From positions 1 to 64,000 of the forward strand of contig CAUJET010000056.1 in the NCBI GenBank assembly GCA_963169665.1: DNA of 64,000 bases. The letters run 5' to 3'. Under the pieces are notes generated by a model, which did not search any database, was not told the origin of the DNA, and worked only from the letters and a program-made list of their open reading frames with translations. The DNA comes from Actinomycetota bacterium. Its GTDB lineage: Bacteria > Actinomycetota > Acidimicrobiia > Acidimicrobiales > Ilumatobacteraceae. Positions 31,304 through 39,659 of the stretch are shown piece after piece. Position numbers and translations under genes: made by a program. Position 1 is the stretch's first letter. Each line of letters opens with the position of its first letter.

Positions 31304-33688
31304 TCAACGCCCGCGGGCCGCTCGCATCTCCGCGAGATACGCCGACAACTCGGCGAACGGCAGCGGCCGGCACAGGCCATAGCCCTGCAGGCCGTCGATG
31401 CCGACGTCTCGCAGCGCCGACGCCTCCGGCTCAGTCTCCACACCCTCGGCGATCACGAGCGCACCGAGATGGTGCGCGACGTCGTTGGCGAGCGCGACGA
31501 CTCGCTCGCGACGCTCGTCCTCGTGCAGCCCCGAGACGAGCGAGCGGTCGAGCTTCACGAGATCGATCGGCATGCCGGCCAGACGGCCGACCGTGGAGCG
31601 GCCGACCCCGAAGTCGTCGATCGCGAGGCGGACGCCGAGCGCTTGGAACCGCGCCGCGTCGGCAGCGAGCCCCTCGAGCCCCACGTGCTCGGTGAGTTCG
31701 AGCACCAACGAGTCCGACGGCACTCCTGATTCGACGAGTTCGCGCTCGACCAGCGAGAACGTCCGGGGATCCGACAGCAGACTCGGTGCCAGGTTGACCG
31801 ACACCGACTCGAGCAGGCCGTCCGACCGCCAACGACGCAATGCAGTGAGCGCCTGGCGCAGCACGATGCCGAACAGCTCCGCCGCCGCGCCCTGGCTCGC
31901 TGCCGCCGCGACGATCTGCTCGCTCGGCAGGTCGCCGAGCTCGGGGTGCCAGCACCGCACCAACGCCTCGGCCGACCGGATCTCACCGCTGCGCGCGCTC
32001 ACGACCGGTTGGTACGCGACATGGATCGCGTCGTGGCGGATCGCCCAGGCGACATGTGCATCGGTGTGCAGCGCCACCTCGGCCGCGTCGACGTCGCCCG
32101 GCACGAAGCGCGAGGTCGCCGACGGGGTTCCCGTCCGAGCGGCCACGGCCCGAGCCCGGGCTGCGAGCAGCCCGAACCGGCTGCCGTCGTCGGGGCCCGC
32201 TGCGATGCCGATGCTCGCCGAGAGATGCACCTGCTCGACCCCGACCGACACCGGCCGGTCGAACAGGCCGTGGACCGACGCAGCGATCTGCAACGGGTCG
32301 ACGGTCAGGGCACCGTCGACCGCCGGCACCACGAAGACGAGGTGCCGGTCGCTCAACCGTGCGACATGAGCACCCACCGGACGTGCCCATCCCAGGCGCT
32401 GCAGGACGCTGTCGAGCGCGGCAGCCTCGCCCCGATCGCCCAGCACCATGCCGACCCGATCGAGCCCACGGACCTCGACGACGAGCACGAACACCGTCCG
32501 GCCTGCGGCCAGCCATCCGTCGCAGACCCGGCCGATCCGTTCGACCGCGCCAGCGCCCACGTGGAGGCCGCGCCGGTGCTGGGCGGCGGCCTCGTCGAGG
32601 GCGCGCTGGTCGGCAGAGGCGTCGGACGCGACGCCCACCACCCACGCGGGGTCGGTGTCGGCCACCGACGCCGAGACGTCGATCCACCGGTCGTCGTTGC
32701 CGTGCAACGGCACACGGGCGTCCACGCGCCCGTCAGCGGCCATCGTCAGCAACGTCCGCTTCACCGGCAGGCGGGCATCCACCCGCAACGACTGCAGCAC
32801 CGAGTCGAGCGACCGACCCTCGTCGTCGTGCCGGCGCTCGGTACCGACACGCCCGTCGGCGAGCAACTCCCACGCCGCGCCGCTCGCGACGAAGCGTCCC
32901 GACGCCGGCTGGTACTCCCACCACGCCACCTCGGCGACCTCACACGCGAGATCGCTCCGGACCGCGAGCCGTCCGATCCGCTCGCCGGCCACCGCCGTCT
33001 CCACCTCCAACACGTCGAGCCGCTCGTCTCGATGACGGTGCTGGCGCAGCACGATCGCCACGACGGCCACCACCAGCGGGGCAGACCCCCACCCGGTCAG
33101 CAACTCAGCCAGCACCGGCTCCACGAGGAACGACGCGACCAGGATCGCGATCGCGCCGCCGACCCCGGCAGCGAACGTCGCGCGCTCCACCCGATCGTCC
33201 CACCGCGACCACACCGACACCAGACCCGCAACCACGAGCAGGGCCGCAGGCGCGGCGGTGACCGCCACCAACGACCCGTACCGGAGCATGCCGGAGGAAG
33301 CCACGTCGTGGCGCGACACGAACTCGCTCATCGGCCACAGCACGAGGCGGACGGCGCCCACGCACCCCAGCAGGAGCATCGTCCACCGGGGCACGTGCAC
33401 ACCCGCGAGCCGCGCTGCCACCGGCACGAGGACGATCGCGGCCGCGACGAGCAGTACCGACCGCACGAACGCGATCTGGTCGATGCGGTGCGCCGGAGAC
33501 GACAACATCCACACGTTCGAGAGCAGGCCGGCACTGAGCACGAACGCCAGGCCGGCGAGCCAGGGTGCGCTGCGATCGCGCCCTGCCCGGCGTGCCAGCC
33601 CCACCCGCTCCACCACCACGAACGCGGCGGCACCAGCGATCAGCAACTGCGACCCCACGGACCACGCCGGCACCTGATCGAACGACAT
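31304..33688 (-). CDS. Membrane-bound c-di-GMP protein with degenerate GGDEF and EAL domain
   Basis: This 794-residue protein has about six N-terminal membrane helices (10-195), a PAS-like stretch (about 215-330), a GGDEF-like domain (about 350-500) and an EAL domain (about 520-785). The GGDEF site reads LSDRH, so cyclase activity is not expected. The EAL domain keeps AEALVR, KLDRS and AEGVETE, but the DDFG loop reads DDFGVGRSTV in place of DDFGTGYSSL. It may be a phosphodiesterase or a c-di-GMP receptor. The start is ATG 33688 with GAGGA upstream. Confidence 0.88.
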   Translation of the reverse strand: MSFDQVPAWSVGSQLLIAGAAAFVVVERVGLARRAGRDRSAPWLAGLAFVLSAGLLSNVWMLSSPAHRIDQIAFVRSVLLVAAAIVLVPVAARLAGVHVPRWTMLLLGCVGAVRLVLWPMSEFVSRHDVASSGMLRYGSLVAVTAAPAALLVVAGLVSVWSRWDDRVERATFAAGVGGAIAILVASFLVEPVLAELLTGWGSAPLVVAVVAIVLRQHRHRDERLDVLEVETAVAGERIGRLAVRSDLACEVAEVAWWEYQPASGRFVASGAAWELLADGRVGTERRHDDEGRSLDSVLQSLRVDARLPVKRTLLTMAADGRVDARVPLHGNDDRWIDVSASVADTDPAWVVGVASDASADQRALDEAAAQHRRGLHVGAGAVERIGRVCDGWLAAGRTVFVLVVEVRGLDRVGMVLGDRGEAAALDSVLQRLGWARPVGAHVARLSDRHLVFVVPAVDGALTVDPLQIAASVHGLFDRPVSVGVEQVHLSASIGIAAGPDDGSRFGLLAARARAVAARTGTPSATSRFVPGDVDAAEVALHTDAHVAWAIRHDAIHVAYQPVVSARSGEIRSAEALVRCWHPELGDLPSEQIVAAAASQGAAAELFGIVLRQALTALRRWRSDGLLESVSVNLAPSLLSDPRTFSLVERELVESGVPSDSLVLELTEHVGLEGLAADAARFQALGVRLAIDDFGVGRSTVGRLAGMPIDLVKLDRSLVSGLHEDERRERVVALANDVAHHLGALVIAEGVETEPEASALRDVGIDGLQGYGLCRPLPFAELSAYLAEMRAARGR

Positions 33689-33727
33689 CGCTTCCTCTCT
33701 TCGACGATCGGGCCCTCTGCTCGATCG

Positions 33728-33741
33728 GCACCGAACGGTGC
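33728..33741 (-). promoter_or_regulatory. Palindrome upstream of the EAL gene
   Basis: GCACCG-AA-CGGTGC is perfect and lies 40 nt upstream of the ATG at 33688, where the promoter should be. It may be an operator for the EAL gene. The regulator is unknown. Confidence 0.35.
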
Positions 33742-33776
33742 AGAGATGTAGGACGCTTCGGGCGAGGGCACGGGTT

Positions 33777-33797
33777 CCTCGACCGGCGCGGTCGAGG
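33777..33797 (-). terminator. Strong hairpin after the MFS gene
   Basis: CCTCGACCG-GCG-CGGTCGAGG is a perfect 9-bp stem with a 3-nt loop, 40 nt downstream of the minus-strand MFS stop at 33837. It probably separates that transcript from the EAL gene. No T-tract is present. Confidence 0.55.
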
Positions 33798-33836
33798 GTC
33801 ACATCGATCGACGCGACGTGCGGGCGATGACGTGCG

Positions 33837-35078
33837 TCAGCGCGGTGCGATGCGAAGCCTCGACGAGGCGAACGCCGTCAGACACACATGGCTCACCGCG
33901 GCGACGGTGAGCGACGTCCCGGCCGTCGTCGCCGAGGCGATCGCGCCCCATGCCGCAGCACCCACCGAGGTGCCGAGCCACACCATGAGCATCACCATCG
34001 ACGATGCCCGCCCACGCACCCACGACGGCAACAGCTCGGTGTAGGTGGTGAACACGACGTTGAGCGTCGCCATGCTGCCGGCACCGCCCAGCGCCAGACC
34101 CGCCATCGCCACCGGCAGCGAGTGGGTGGCGCCCACCACGACGGCACCCGATGCCCATACCACCGCCGCCATGAACACCACCACATCGGGCGGCAGCCGG
34201 CGATTCACGCGAGGCAGCAACCACACGGCACCGACCGCACCCACGCCGATCGCTGCAGACAGCAGACCGAACTGCGAGGGGGTGACGTCGAGCTGACGCC
34301 GTGCAACCACCGGCATCAGCGCCACCAACGCCGATGTGCACAGCATCGACAGCGCGATCCTGGCCGCGAGTCCGGGGAGCCGAGGCGTGTGGCGCACGTA
34401 CCGCAGACCGGTGCGCACCGCCTGCCAGACCGGCTCGGCGACGTGCTCGGGACCTCGATCGGGATCGGGCACCGGCCGATAGCTGCGGGCCACGACCACG
34501 ATCCCGAGGAACGAGGCGGCGTTCACGGCGAACACCGCGCCCGCACCGGCGATCGCGATGATCACGCCGGCGAACGCCGGCCCGAGCGACTGGGCGACGT
34601 TGCTCGAGATCACGTTCAGGCCGATCGCCTTGCCGAGTTCGGAACGATCGACGAGCTCGGGCGTCACCGCCATGAAGACCGGCGCAGCGAGCGTGAGCAC
34701 CGTCGACAGCACGAACGTGAACGCGAGCAGCACCGGCATCGCCAGGGCGTCGGCGCCGGCAAGCACTGCGAGCGCACCGGCGAGCGCCATCGACACGAGC
34801 TGGGTGACGATCATCAGCCGACGGCGGTCGACCACGTCGGCGAGCGCACCGGCGGGCAGCGCCACCAGGAACCCGGGCACCGCCCACGCGGTCTGCACCA
34901 GACCGATCAACGTCGGCGACTCGGTCAATTCGGTCGCCGCCCAGCTCGCGCCGACGGTGTGCATCACCGTGCCCACGTTCGACACGACCGACGCCAGCCA
35001 CAGGTTGCGGAACAGCCGGACCCGCAGCGGTGACCACGGGCCGGGTGCGCCGACCGCGGCGTCGGTCGGCGCGGTCAC
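33837..35078 (-). CDS. MFS transporter (MFS_3/EntS-like)
   Basis: This 413-residue protein has about twelve membrane helices, with the GALADVVDRRRLMI loop of MFS motif A between helices 2 and 3 and a repeated pattern in the second half. It is in the EntS/MFS_3 group, like the protein at 12331-13638. GTG 35078 is the likely start. The nitroreductase gene lies 61 nt upstream on the same strand, so the two may be cotranscribed. Substrate unknown. Confidence 0.88.
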   Translation of the reverse strand: MTAPTDAAVGAPGPWSPLRVRLFRNLWLASVVSNVGTVMHTVGASWAATELTESPTLIGLVQTAWAVPGFLVALPAGALADVVDRRRLMIVTQLVSMALAGALAVLAGADALAMPVLLAFTFVLSTVLTLAAPVFMAVTPELVDRSELGKAIGLNVISSNVAQSLGPAFAGVIIAIAGAGAVFAVNAASFLGIVVVARSYRPVPDPDRGPEHVAEPVWQAVRTGLRYVRHTPRLPGLAARIALSMLCTSALVALMPVVARRQLDVTPSQFGLLSAAIGVGAVGAVWLLPRVNRRLPPDVVVFMAAVVWASGAVVVGATHSLPVAMAGLALGGAGSMATLNVVFTTYTELLPSWVRGRASSMVMLMVWLGTSVGAAAWGAIASATTAGTSLTVAAVSHVCLTAFASSRLRIAPR

Positions 35079-35139
35079 GCGCAGCCGATGACGTGGCCGA
35101 CGGTGTCGTCGACGGGGTGATCGAAACCGTCGGCTGACA

Positions 35140-35790
35140 TCAGCGGCGCTTGTCGCCCCACGAATCCCAGTGCGTCACGGCGGCTGCGGGCTTGCGGGGC
35201 GCGATCCCGAAGTTGCCGGTCGGGTACCCGAGCGGGGTGAGCGCGGCGACCTCGTAGCGCCCCTCGGGCGCGCCGAGCAGGGCGAGCACCTCGGCGGTGT
35301 GGATACGGATGACCGTCGTGAGCGCGGTCCCGAGCCCGAGCGCTCGAGCGGCGACACAGAAGTTCTGCACCGCCGGATAGACGCTCGCGTCGAGCCGCCC
35401 GATGTCCATCGGCCCCTCCTCGTCGCTGGGCGACCACGGGATGAGCGGCTGCAGGAACACGACGATCACCGGCACGTCACCGAGATGGTCGGCCAGATGA
35501 CGGCTCGCGTCGCGGGTGCGCCGCCACGCCGCAGCCTGCCGCTCGTCGGCAAAGGTCGACGGCTCGGGCAACGACCGCTCGTATCGATCGAACGCCGTGC
35601 GGTACAGCTCACCCAGCGCCGCCCGCTTGGCCGGATCCTGCACCACCACGTACTGCTGCGGCTGGACGTTGCCACCGCTCGGCGCCTGCTGCGCCGCCCG
35701 CAGGCACGTCTCGATGTCTGCCTGCTCCACCGGCCGGTCGCTGTAGCGCCGCATCGCCCGTGTGGTCATGATCGCCTCGATCGTGTCCAT
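35140..35790 (-). CDS. Nitroreductase-family FMN oxidoreductase
   Basis: This 216-residue protein starts MDTIEAIMTTRAMRRYSDRP, with the FMN-phosphate-binding RxxRxY pattern, followed by QQAPSGGNVQPQ, NFCVAARALGLGTALT and PLGYPTGNFG. Members use NAD(P)H and FMN to reduce nitro compounds or quinones, or act as dehydrogenases. It is in a minus-strand run with the crotonase gene (65 nt upstream) and the MFS gene. The substrate cannot be deduced. Confidence 0.9.
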   Translation of the reverse strand: MDTIEAIMTTRAMRRYSDRPVEQADIETCLRAAQQAPSGGNVQPQQYVVVQDPAKRAALGELYRTAFDRYERSLPEPSTFADERQAAAWRRTRDASRHLADHLGDVPVIVVFLQPLIPWSPSDEEGPMDIGRLDASVYPAVQNFCVAARALGLGTALTTVIRIHTAEVLALLGAPEGRYEVAALTPLGYPTGNFGIAPRKPAAAVTHWDSWGDKRR

Positions 35791-35854
35791 CGTGATCCCC
35801 TCTCCTCGTGCTCACCCGGTCAGCGGGGGCGCACGGCCGCCGCTGCCAGCCCCG

Positions 35855-36637
35855 TCATCGCCCCTCGAACCTCGGCGTCCGCTGCTCCTTGATCGCGTCG
35901 ACCGCCTCCGCGTGATCGTGCGACAGGAAGCACGGGATCTCCAACGACGTCGACAGGTCGAAGCTGTCGAGCAACGCACGCTTCAACTGTTGGTTCACCG
36001 AGATCTTCGTGCCCCGTACGGCGAGCGGCGGCTGGGCAGCGATGCGCTCCGCCCATGCGAGCGCCCGGACTGCCACTTCCTCGGCCGGACACGCCTCGAC
36101 GGCGACGCCGAGCCGGACCGCCTCGTCGGCACGCAACGGATCGCCCAGCAACAGGTGCCGCTTCGCCGCCAACGGTCCGAGCAGCAGCGGCCAGATGGCT
36201 GCGCCACCGTCACCGGCGACCAATCCGACGTTCACGTGCGGATCGACGATCACCGCCCGTTCGCTCATCACGATCAGGTCGCACAGCAATGCGATCGACG
36301 CCCCCAACCCGGCTGCCGACCCGTTGAGCCCGCACACGATCGGCACTTCGATGTCCAGCAGGTCCCAGATGATCTGCTTCGCGTCGCGCCGCAACGAGTC
36401 GAGCTTGGTCTGGTCTCGGAGCTGCGGGAACCAGTCGAAGTCACCACCCGCGCTGAAGGCCCGCTTCGCCCCACCGGTGAGCACGATCGCCCGCGCATCG
36501 GCCTCTCGCTTGAGCGTCGCGAACAGCTCACGGAAGTCGTCGTGGAGCAGCTGATCGACCGCGTTCATCGCCGACGTGGGATGGTCGATCGTGGCGATCA
36601 GGAGATGGTCACGTCGCTCGAGTCGGATCGCCTGCAC
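35855..36637 (-). CDS. Crotonase-superfamily protein lacking both hydratase glutamates
   Basis: This 260-residue protein has the crotonase core (FSAGGDFDWF oxyanion region, NGSAAGLGASIALLCD, GLVAGDGGAAIWPLL). In rat enoyl-CoA hydratase Glu144 lies in GGGCE and Glu164 in FGQPE; here the matching positions are Ser114 (GLGAS) and His134 (VDPH). Hydration by the usual mechanism is therefore unlikely. Other crotonase reactions such as isomerisation, thioester hydrolysis or decarboxylation are possible. It lies upstream of the nitroreductase on the same strand. Confidence 0.85.
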   Translation of the reverse strand: MQAIRLERRDHLLIATIDHPTSAMNAVDQLLHDDFRELFATLKREADARAIVLTGGAKRAFSAGGDFDWFPQLRDQTKLDSLRRDAKQIIWDLLDIEVPIVCGLNGSAAGLGASIALLCDLIVMSERAVIVDPHVNVGLVAGDGGAAIWPLLLGPLAAKRHLLLGDPLRADEAVRLGVAVEACPAEEVAVRALAWAERIAAQPPLAVRGTKISVNQQLKRALLDSFDLSTSLEIPCFLSHDHAEAVDAIKEQRTPRFEGR

Positions 36638-36672
36638 GCTCCGACCGTAGCGGTCGCCACTAGGGTCGGTTC

Positions 36673-37971
36673 ATGCCCGAGCACGATGCGGCGGACGTGC
36701 GCGTCCCGTCACCGCCGCCCGCCACCGGCCGGAGGACAGGGCTGTTCGCGACGGCCGCGTTGGCCGTGGCCGGCGTGGTGGGCGCCCTCGGCTTCGCCGC
36801 CACCCGCGAGACCTGGGAACGCAGCGGCCCACCCATCCGGGTGGCGAGCTGGGCGCCGTACTGGCAGCCCGACACGGCGTTGGCGTCGTACCAGGCCAAC
36901 AGCGACCTCTTCGCCGACGTGTCGGTGGTCGCGTTCTCGGCCACCGACACCACCACCATCTCCACCTACGACGGGCTGCCCGACGACACGATCGACACCT
37001 ATCGGGCCGCCACCGTCGCAGTCGGCACCCCGCTCATCGCCACGATCTTCGACGACTCGCCATCGGGCACGATGGCCGCGATCCTCGCGGACCCGACCAC
37101 CCGGAGCGCCCACGTGCAGACCGTCGTCGACGTCGTGGTGAACGGCGGCTTCGACGGCGTCGACCTCGACTACGAGACCTTCGCGTTCTCCGACGGACGC
37201 GACACCTGGGCCAGCACTCGACCGAACTGGATCGCGTTCCTCACCGAGCTCGCCGCCCGGCTCGACCCGATCGACAAGCAACTCATCGTCAGCGTGCCTC
37301 CGGTGTACGACGGCGGGCAGACCGACGCAAGTGGCTACTGGGTGTACGACTACGCCGCCATGGGCGAGGTGGTCGACCGCATCCGCGTGATGGCCTACGA
37401 CTACTCCTTCGCCGGCGGTTCGCCGGGGCCGATCGCTCCGATCGACTGGGTGCGGTCGCTCGTCGACGCGATCACCGAGCTCGTGCCACCGGAGAAGGTC
37501 GACCTCGGGGTGCCCACCTACGGCTACGACTGGGTGCTCTCCGTGGCAGGCGTGTGCCCCGCCGACCAGCAACCCGAGACCAAGGCGATGTCCACCGTGC
37601 GTGCCGCTCGCACCATCGCCGAGCGCGGCATCACGCCCGTGTGGGACCCGGTCACCGAGGAACGCACCTTCGACTACGTCGACACGCTCACCGGCACCGA
37701 TTCGGCCGGCACCCCGGTGTCGTGCACCGTGAGCCGCCGCGTCCACTATCTCGACGCCGTCGCGGTCCACCGTCGGGCCTGGCTCGCCCACCGGAACGAT
37801 CTCCACGGTGTGGCGCTGTGGGCGCTCGGCAACGACGACCCGCTCACCTGGGACGGCCTGCGCGCAGCCCGCCTCGGCCAGGAGTCGTGGAACGACCCGA
37901 CCACCGCCACGACCGGGTCGGTCGCGGGATCGACACCGGGCACCGCCGCGCCGGCGATCACGACACCCTGA
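36673..37971 (+). CDS. Membrane-anchored glycoside hydrolase family 18 protein
   Basis: This 432-residue protein has an N-terminal anchor (about 22-43) with the rest outside the membrane. A GH18 barrel follows with the catalytic motif D161-GVDLDY-E168, so the acid Glu168 is present, and VMAYDYSFAGGSPGP and GVPTYGYDW as further barrel strands. It is closest to the spore-peptidoglycan or chitinase-like branch that acts on N-acetylglucosamine polymers. The Thr/Ala/Pro tail and the stop codon lie in a 14-bp tandem repeat (37956-38009). Confidence 0.9.
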   Translation: MPEHDAADVRVPSPPPATGRRTGLFATAALAVAGVVGALGFAATRETWERSGPPIRVASWAPYWQPDTALASYQANSDLFADVSVVAFSATDTTTISTYDGLPDDTIDTYRAATVAVGTPLIATIFDDSPSGTMAAILADPTTRSAHVQTVVDVVVNGGFDGVDLDYETFAFSDGRDTWASTRPNWIAFLTELAARLDPIDKQLIVSVPPVYDGGQTDASGYWVYDYAAMGEVVDRIRVMAYDYSFAGGSPGPIAPIDWVRSLVDAITELVPPEKVDLGVPTYGYDWVLSVAGVCPADQQPETKAMSTVRAARTIAERGITPVWDPVTEERTFDYVDTLTGTDSAGTPVSCTVSRRVHYLDAVAVHRRAWLAHRNDLHGVALWALGNDDPLTWDGLRAARLGQESWNDPTTATTGSVAGSTPGTAAPAITTP

Positions 37972-38009
37972 TCACGACACCCTGACCATGACGCCCTGAT
38001 CACGACGGG
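37956..38009. repeat. 14-bp tandem repeat across the GH18 stop codon
   Basis: GATCACGACACCCT occurs twice exactly (37956-37969, 37970-37983). A variant GACCATGACGCCCT follows (37984-37997), then a partial copy to 38009. The unit is not a multiple of three. The first TGA, formed across the junction of copies 1 and 2 (37969-37971), is the GH18 stop, so gain or loss of copies would change the C-terminus only slightly. Confidence 0.85.
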
Positions 38010-38093
38010 ACCTCCGGCACTGGGGATCGGCGCCCCGCCGACGGACGCTGGGGGCAGGAACCACCGTTCCGCTCCGACCCGAAGGGGGCCGTC

Positions 38094-39659
38094 ATGATGA
38101 TCGCCGCCACCCTGATCCTGGTCATGCTCGTCGCCGTGGTCGCGATGGGTCTCACCGCCGGCCGACGCCGGCCACCGATGGTCGACCGCGAGTCTGCGAG
38201 CACCTCCGCCGTCGGGCCCACGGCCCACCGCCGCCCTCCCGATCGCGCTGTCGCACGGCATCATCAGCCGCGCGACGTCGACCCCCAGCTCGGCATCCAG
38301 CTCGATCGTTGGGTCGCCGCCGGCCTCCTCACGCCGCTGGAAGCCGACGAGATCGCCGCCCATGAACGGCGCACTCATCCGGCACCCGCTGGCCCCGTGA
38401 CCGCCGGCCGCCCGCCGGCGACCGTCTCCACCCGACGGATCCCGGTCGTCGCCGAAGCCCTCGGCTACATCGGCGGCATCCTCGGCACGGTCGGGCTCGT
38501 CCTCCTCGTCGCCCGTTCCTGGGACGACCTCGCCACGCCTACCCGTCTCGGTCTGGCGGGCGCCGCCGCCGTCAGCCTCGTGATCGCCGGGTGGATGGTG
38601 AACGAAGCGGCCGACCCGGCGTTCGCCCGACTGCGCTGGACGCTCTGGCTCGCCGCGACCGCAGCGACCGGCCTGTTCGTCGGCGTGATCGCCGACCGGA
38701 CCCTCGGCCTCGAACCCGACGAGCGGATCGCGCTCGCCGTCGCCATGGCCGTCGCGATCGAGAGCGCGGTGCTCTGGTGGAACCGGCCTCGTCCCGTGCA
38801 GCACGTGACGATGCTCGGCGGGTTCGCCCTCGCCACCGCCCTGTTCGTCGAGGAGTTCGCTGGCGAGGTCACCACCGGCACCACGCTGTGGGTGCTGGGC
38901 GCGGCCCTCACGATCCTCGGCATGCGCCGCCTGACGACCCTGCCGATCATCACCCTCGCCGCCGGCGCGATCACCACGGTCGCAGGCACGCTCGTCGTCG
39001 CCAGCGGTCGTGAAGGCCTCGGGTTCCCCCTCGTGTGCGTGGACGCTGCGGTCCTCGTCGGTCTGGCCGTCACACCGTCGGCGCAACGGCTGCCCACCGA
39101 ACGGATCGTCCTCGCCGTCGTCGGTGCATTCGGTCTGCTGCAGGGCGTCCCGTCGGCGATCGCCTGGTTCGCCGAGGACGCAGGCATCGCGACCGGCCTC
39201 GTCGTCTGGAGCATCGGCGTCGGCCTCGTCGCCGTCGCCGCCCGCCGGCGCATCTGTGCCGCCGTCGCGATCGAGGTGCTCGGCAGCGTCGCCGTCATCG
39301 GCGGCGCCGCGATCACCGGTATCCAGTCGGCCGGCGTCGCCACCCTGTTCGGTGTCGCCACGGCCGTCGGGTTCGTGATGGCCGGCATGTTCCCGGGTCG
39401 GGTGCTCATGTCGCTGTTCGGCTCGGCCGGCCTCCTCGTGTTCGTCCCGTGGACGATCGCTCACTACTTCCCCGGTGAGGACAGGGCTCCGCTGCTGATC
39501 CTGGTGTCGGGTGCCCTGCTCGTGGCGATCGCCGTGCTGCTCACCCGCCAGGGCGGGCGGTTCCGGCGCGAGCTCGGCGGCGACCGGTCGTCAGATGCTC
39601 GCGGTGTCGATGTCGATGCCGAAGAACATCCGGCCGAGGGTCTCGTACAGACGCGGTGA
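38094..39659 (+). CDS. DUF2157-like multi-pass membrane protein
   Basis: This 521-residue protein has one N-terminal helix, a cytoplasmic stretch with LDRWVAAGLLTPLEADEIAAHE (the helical module seen at the start of DUF2157 proteins), and then about twelve membrane helices from residue 125 to 500. The start is ATG 38094 with GAAGGGGG upstream. Function is unknown for this family. Its last 69 bp overlap the end of the convergent acyl-CoA-dehydrogenase-like gene. Confidence 0.75.
   Translation: MMIAATLILVMLVAVVAMGLTAGRRRPPMVDRESASTSAVGPTAHRRPPDRAVARHHQPRDVDPQLGIQLDRWVAAGLLTPLEADEIAAHERRTHPAPAGPVTAGRPPATVSTRRIPVVAEALGYIGGILGTVGLVLLVARSWDDLATPTRLGLAGAAAVSLVIAGWMVNEAADPAFARLRWTLWLAATAATGLFVGVIADRTLGLEPDERIALAVAMAVAIESAVLWWNRPRPVQHVTMLGGFALATALFVEEFAGEVTTGTTLWVLGAALTILGMRRLTTLPIITLAAGAITTVAGTLVVASGREGLGFPLVCVDAAVLVGLAVTPSAQRLPTERIVLAVVGAFGLLQGVPSAIAWFAEDAGIATGLVVWSIGVGLVAVAARRRICAAVAIEVLGSVAVIGGAAITGIQSAGVATLFGVATAVGFVMAGMFPGRVLMSLFGSAGLLVFVPWTIAHYFPGEDRAPLLILVSGALLVAIAVLLTRQGGRFRRELGGDRSSDARGVDVDAEEHPAEGLVQTR

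Noticed and set aside
28330..31695. Open frame of 1,121 codons on the plus strand
   Set aside because: It crosses the NatB-like gene in another frame and then lies antisense to the acyl-CoA ligase. No domain is visible, and the real genes account for the region.
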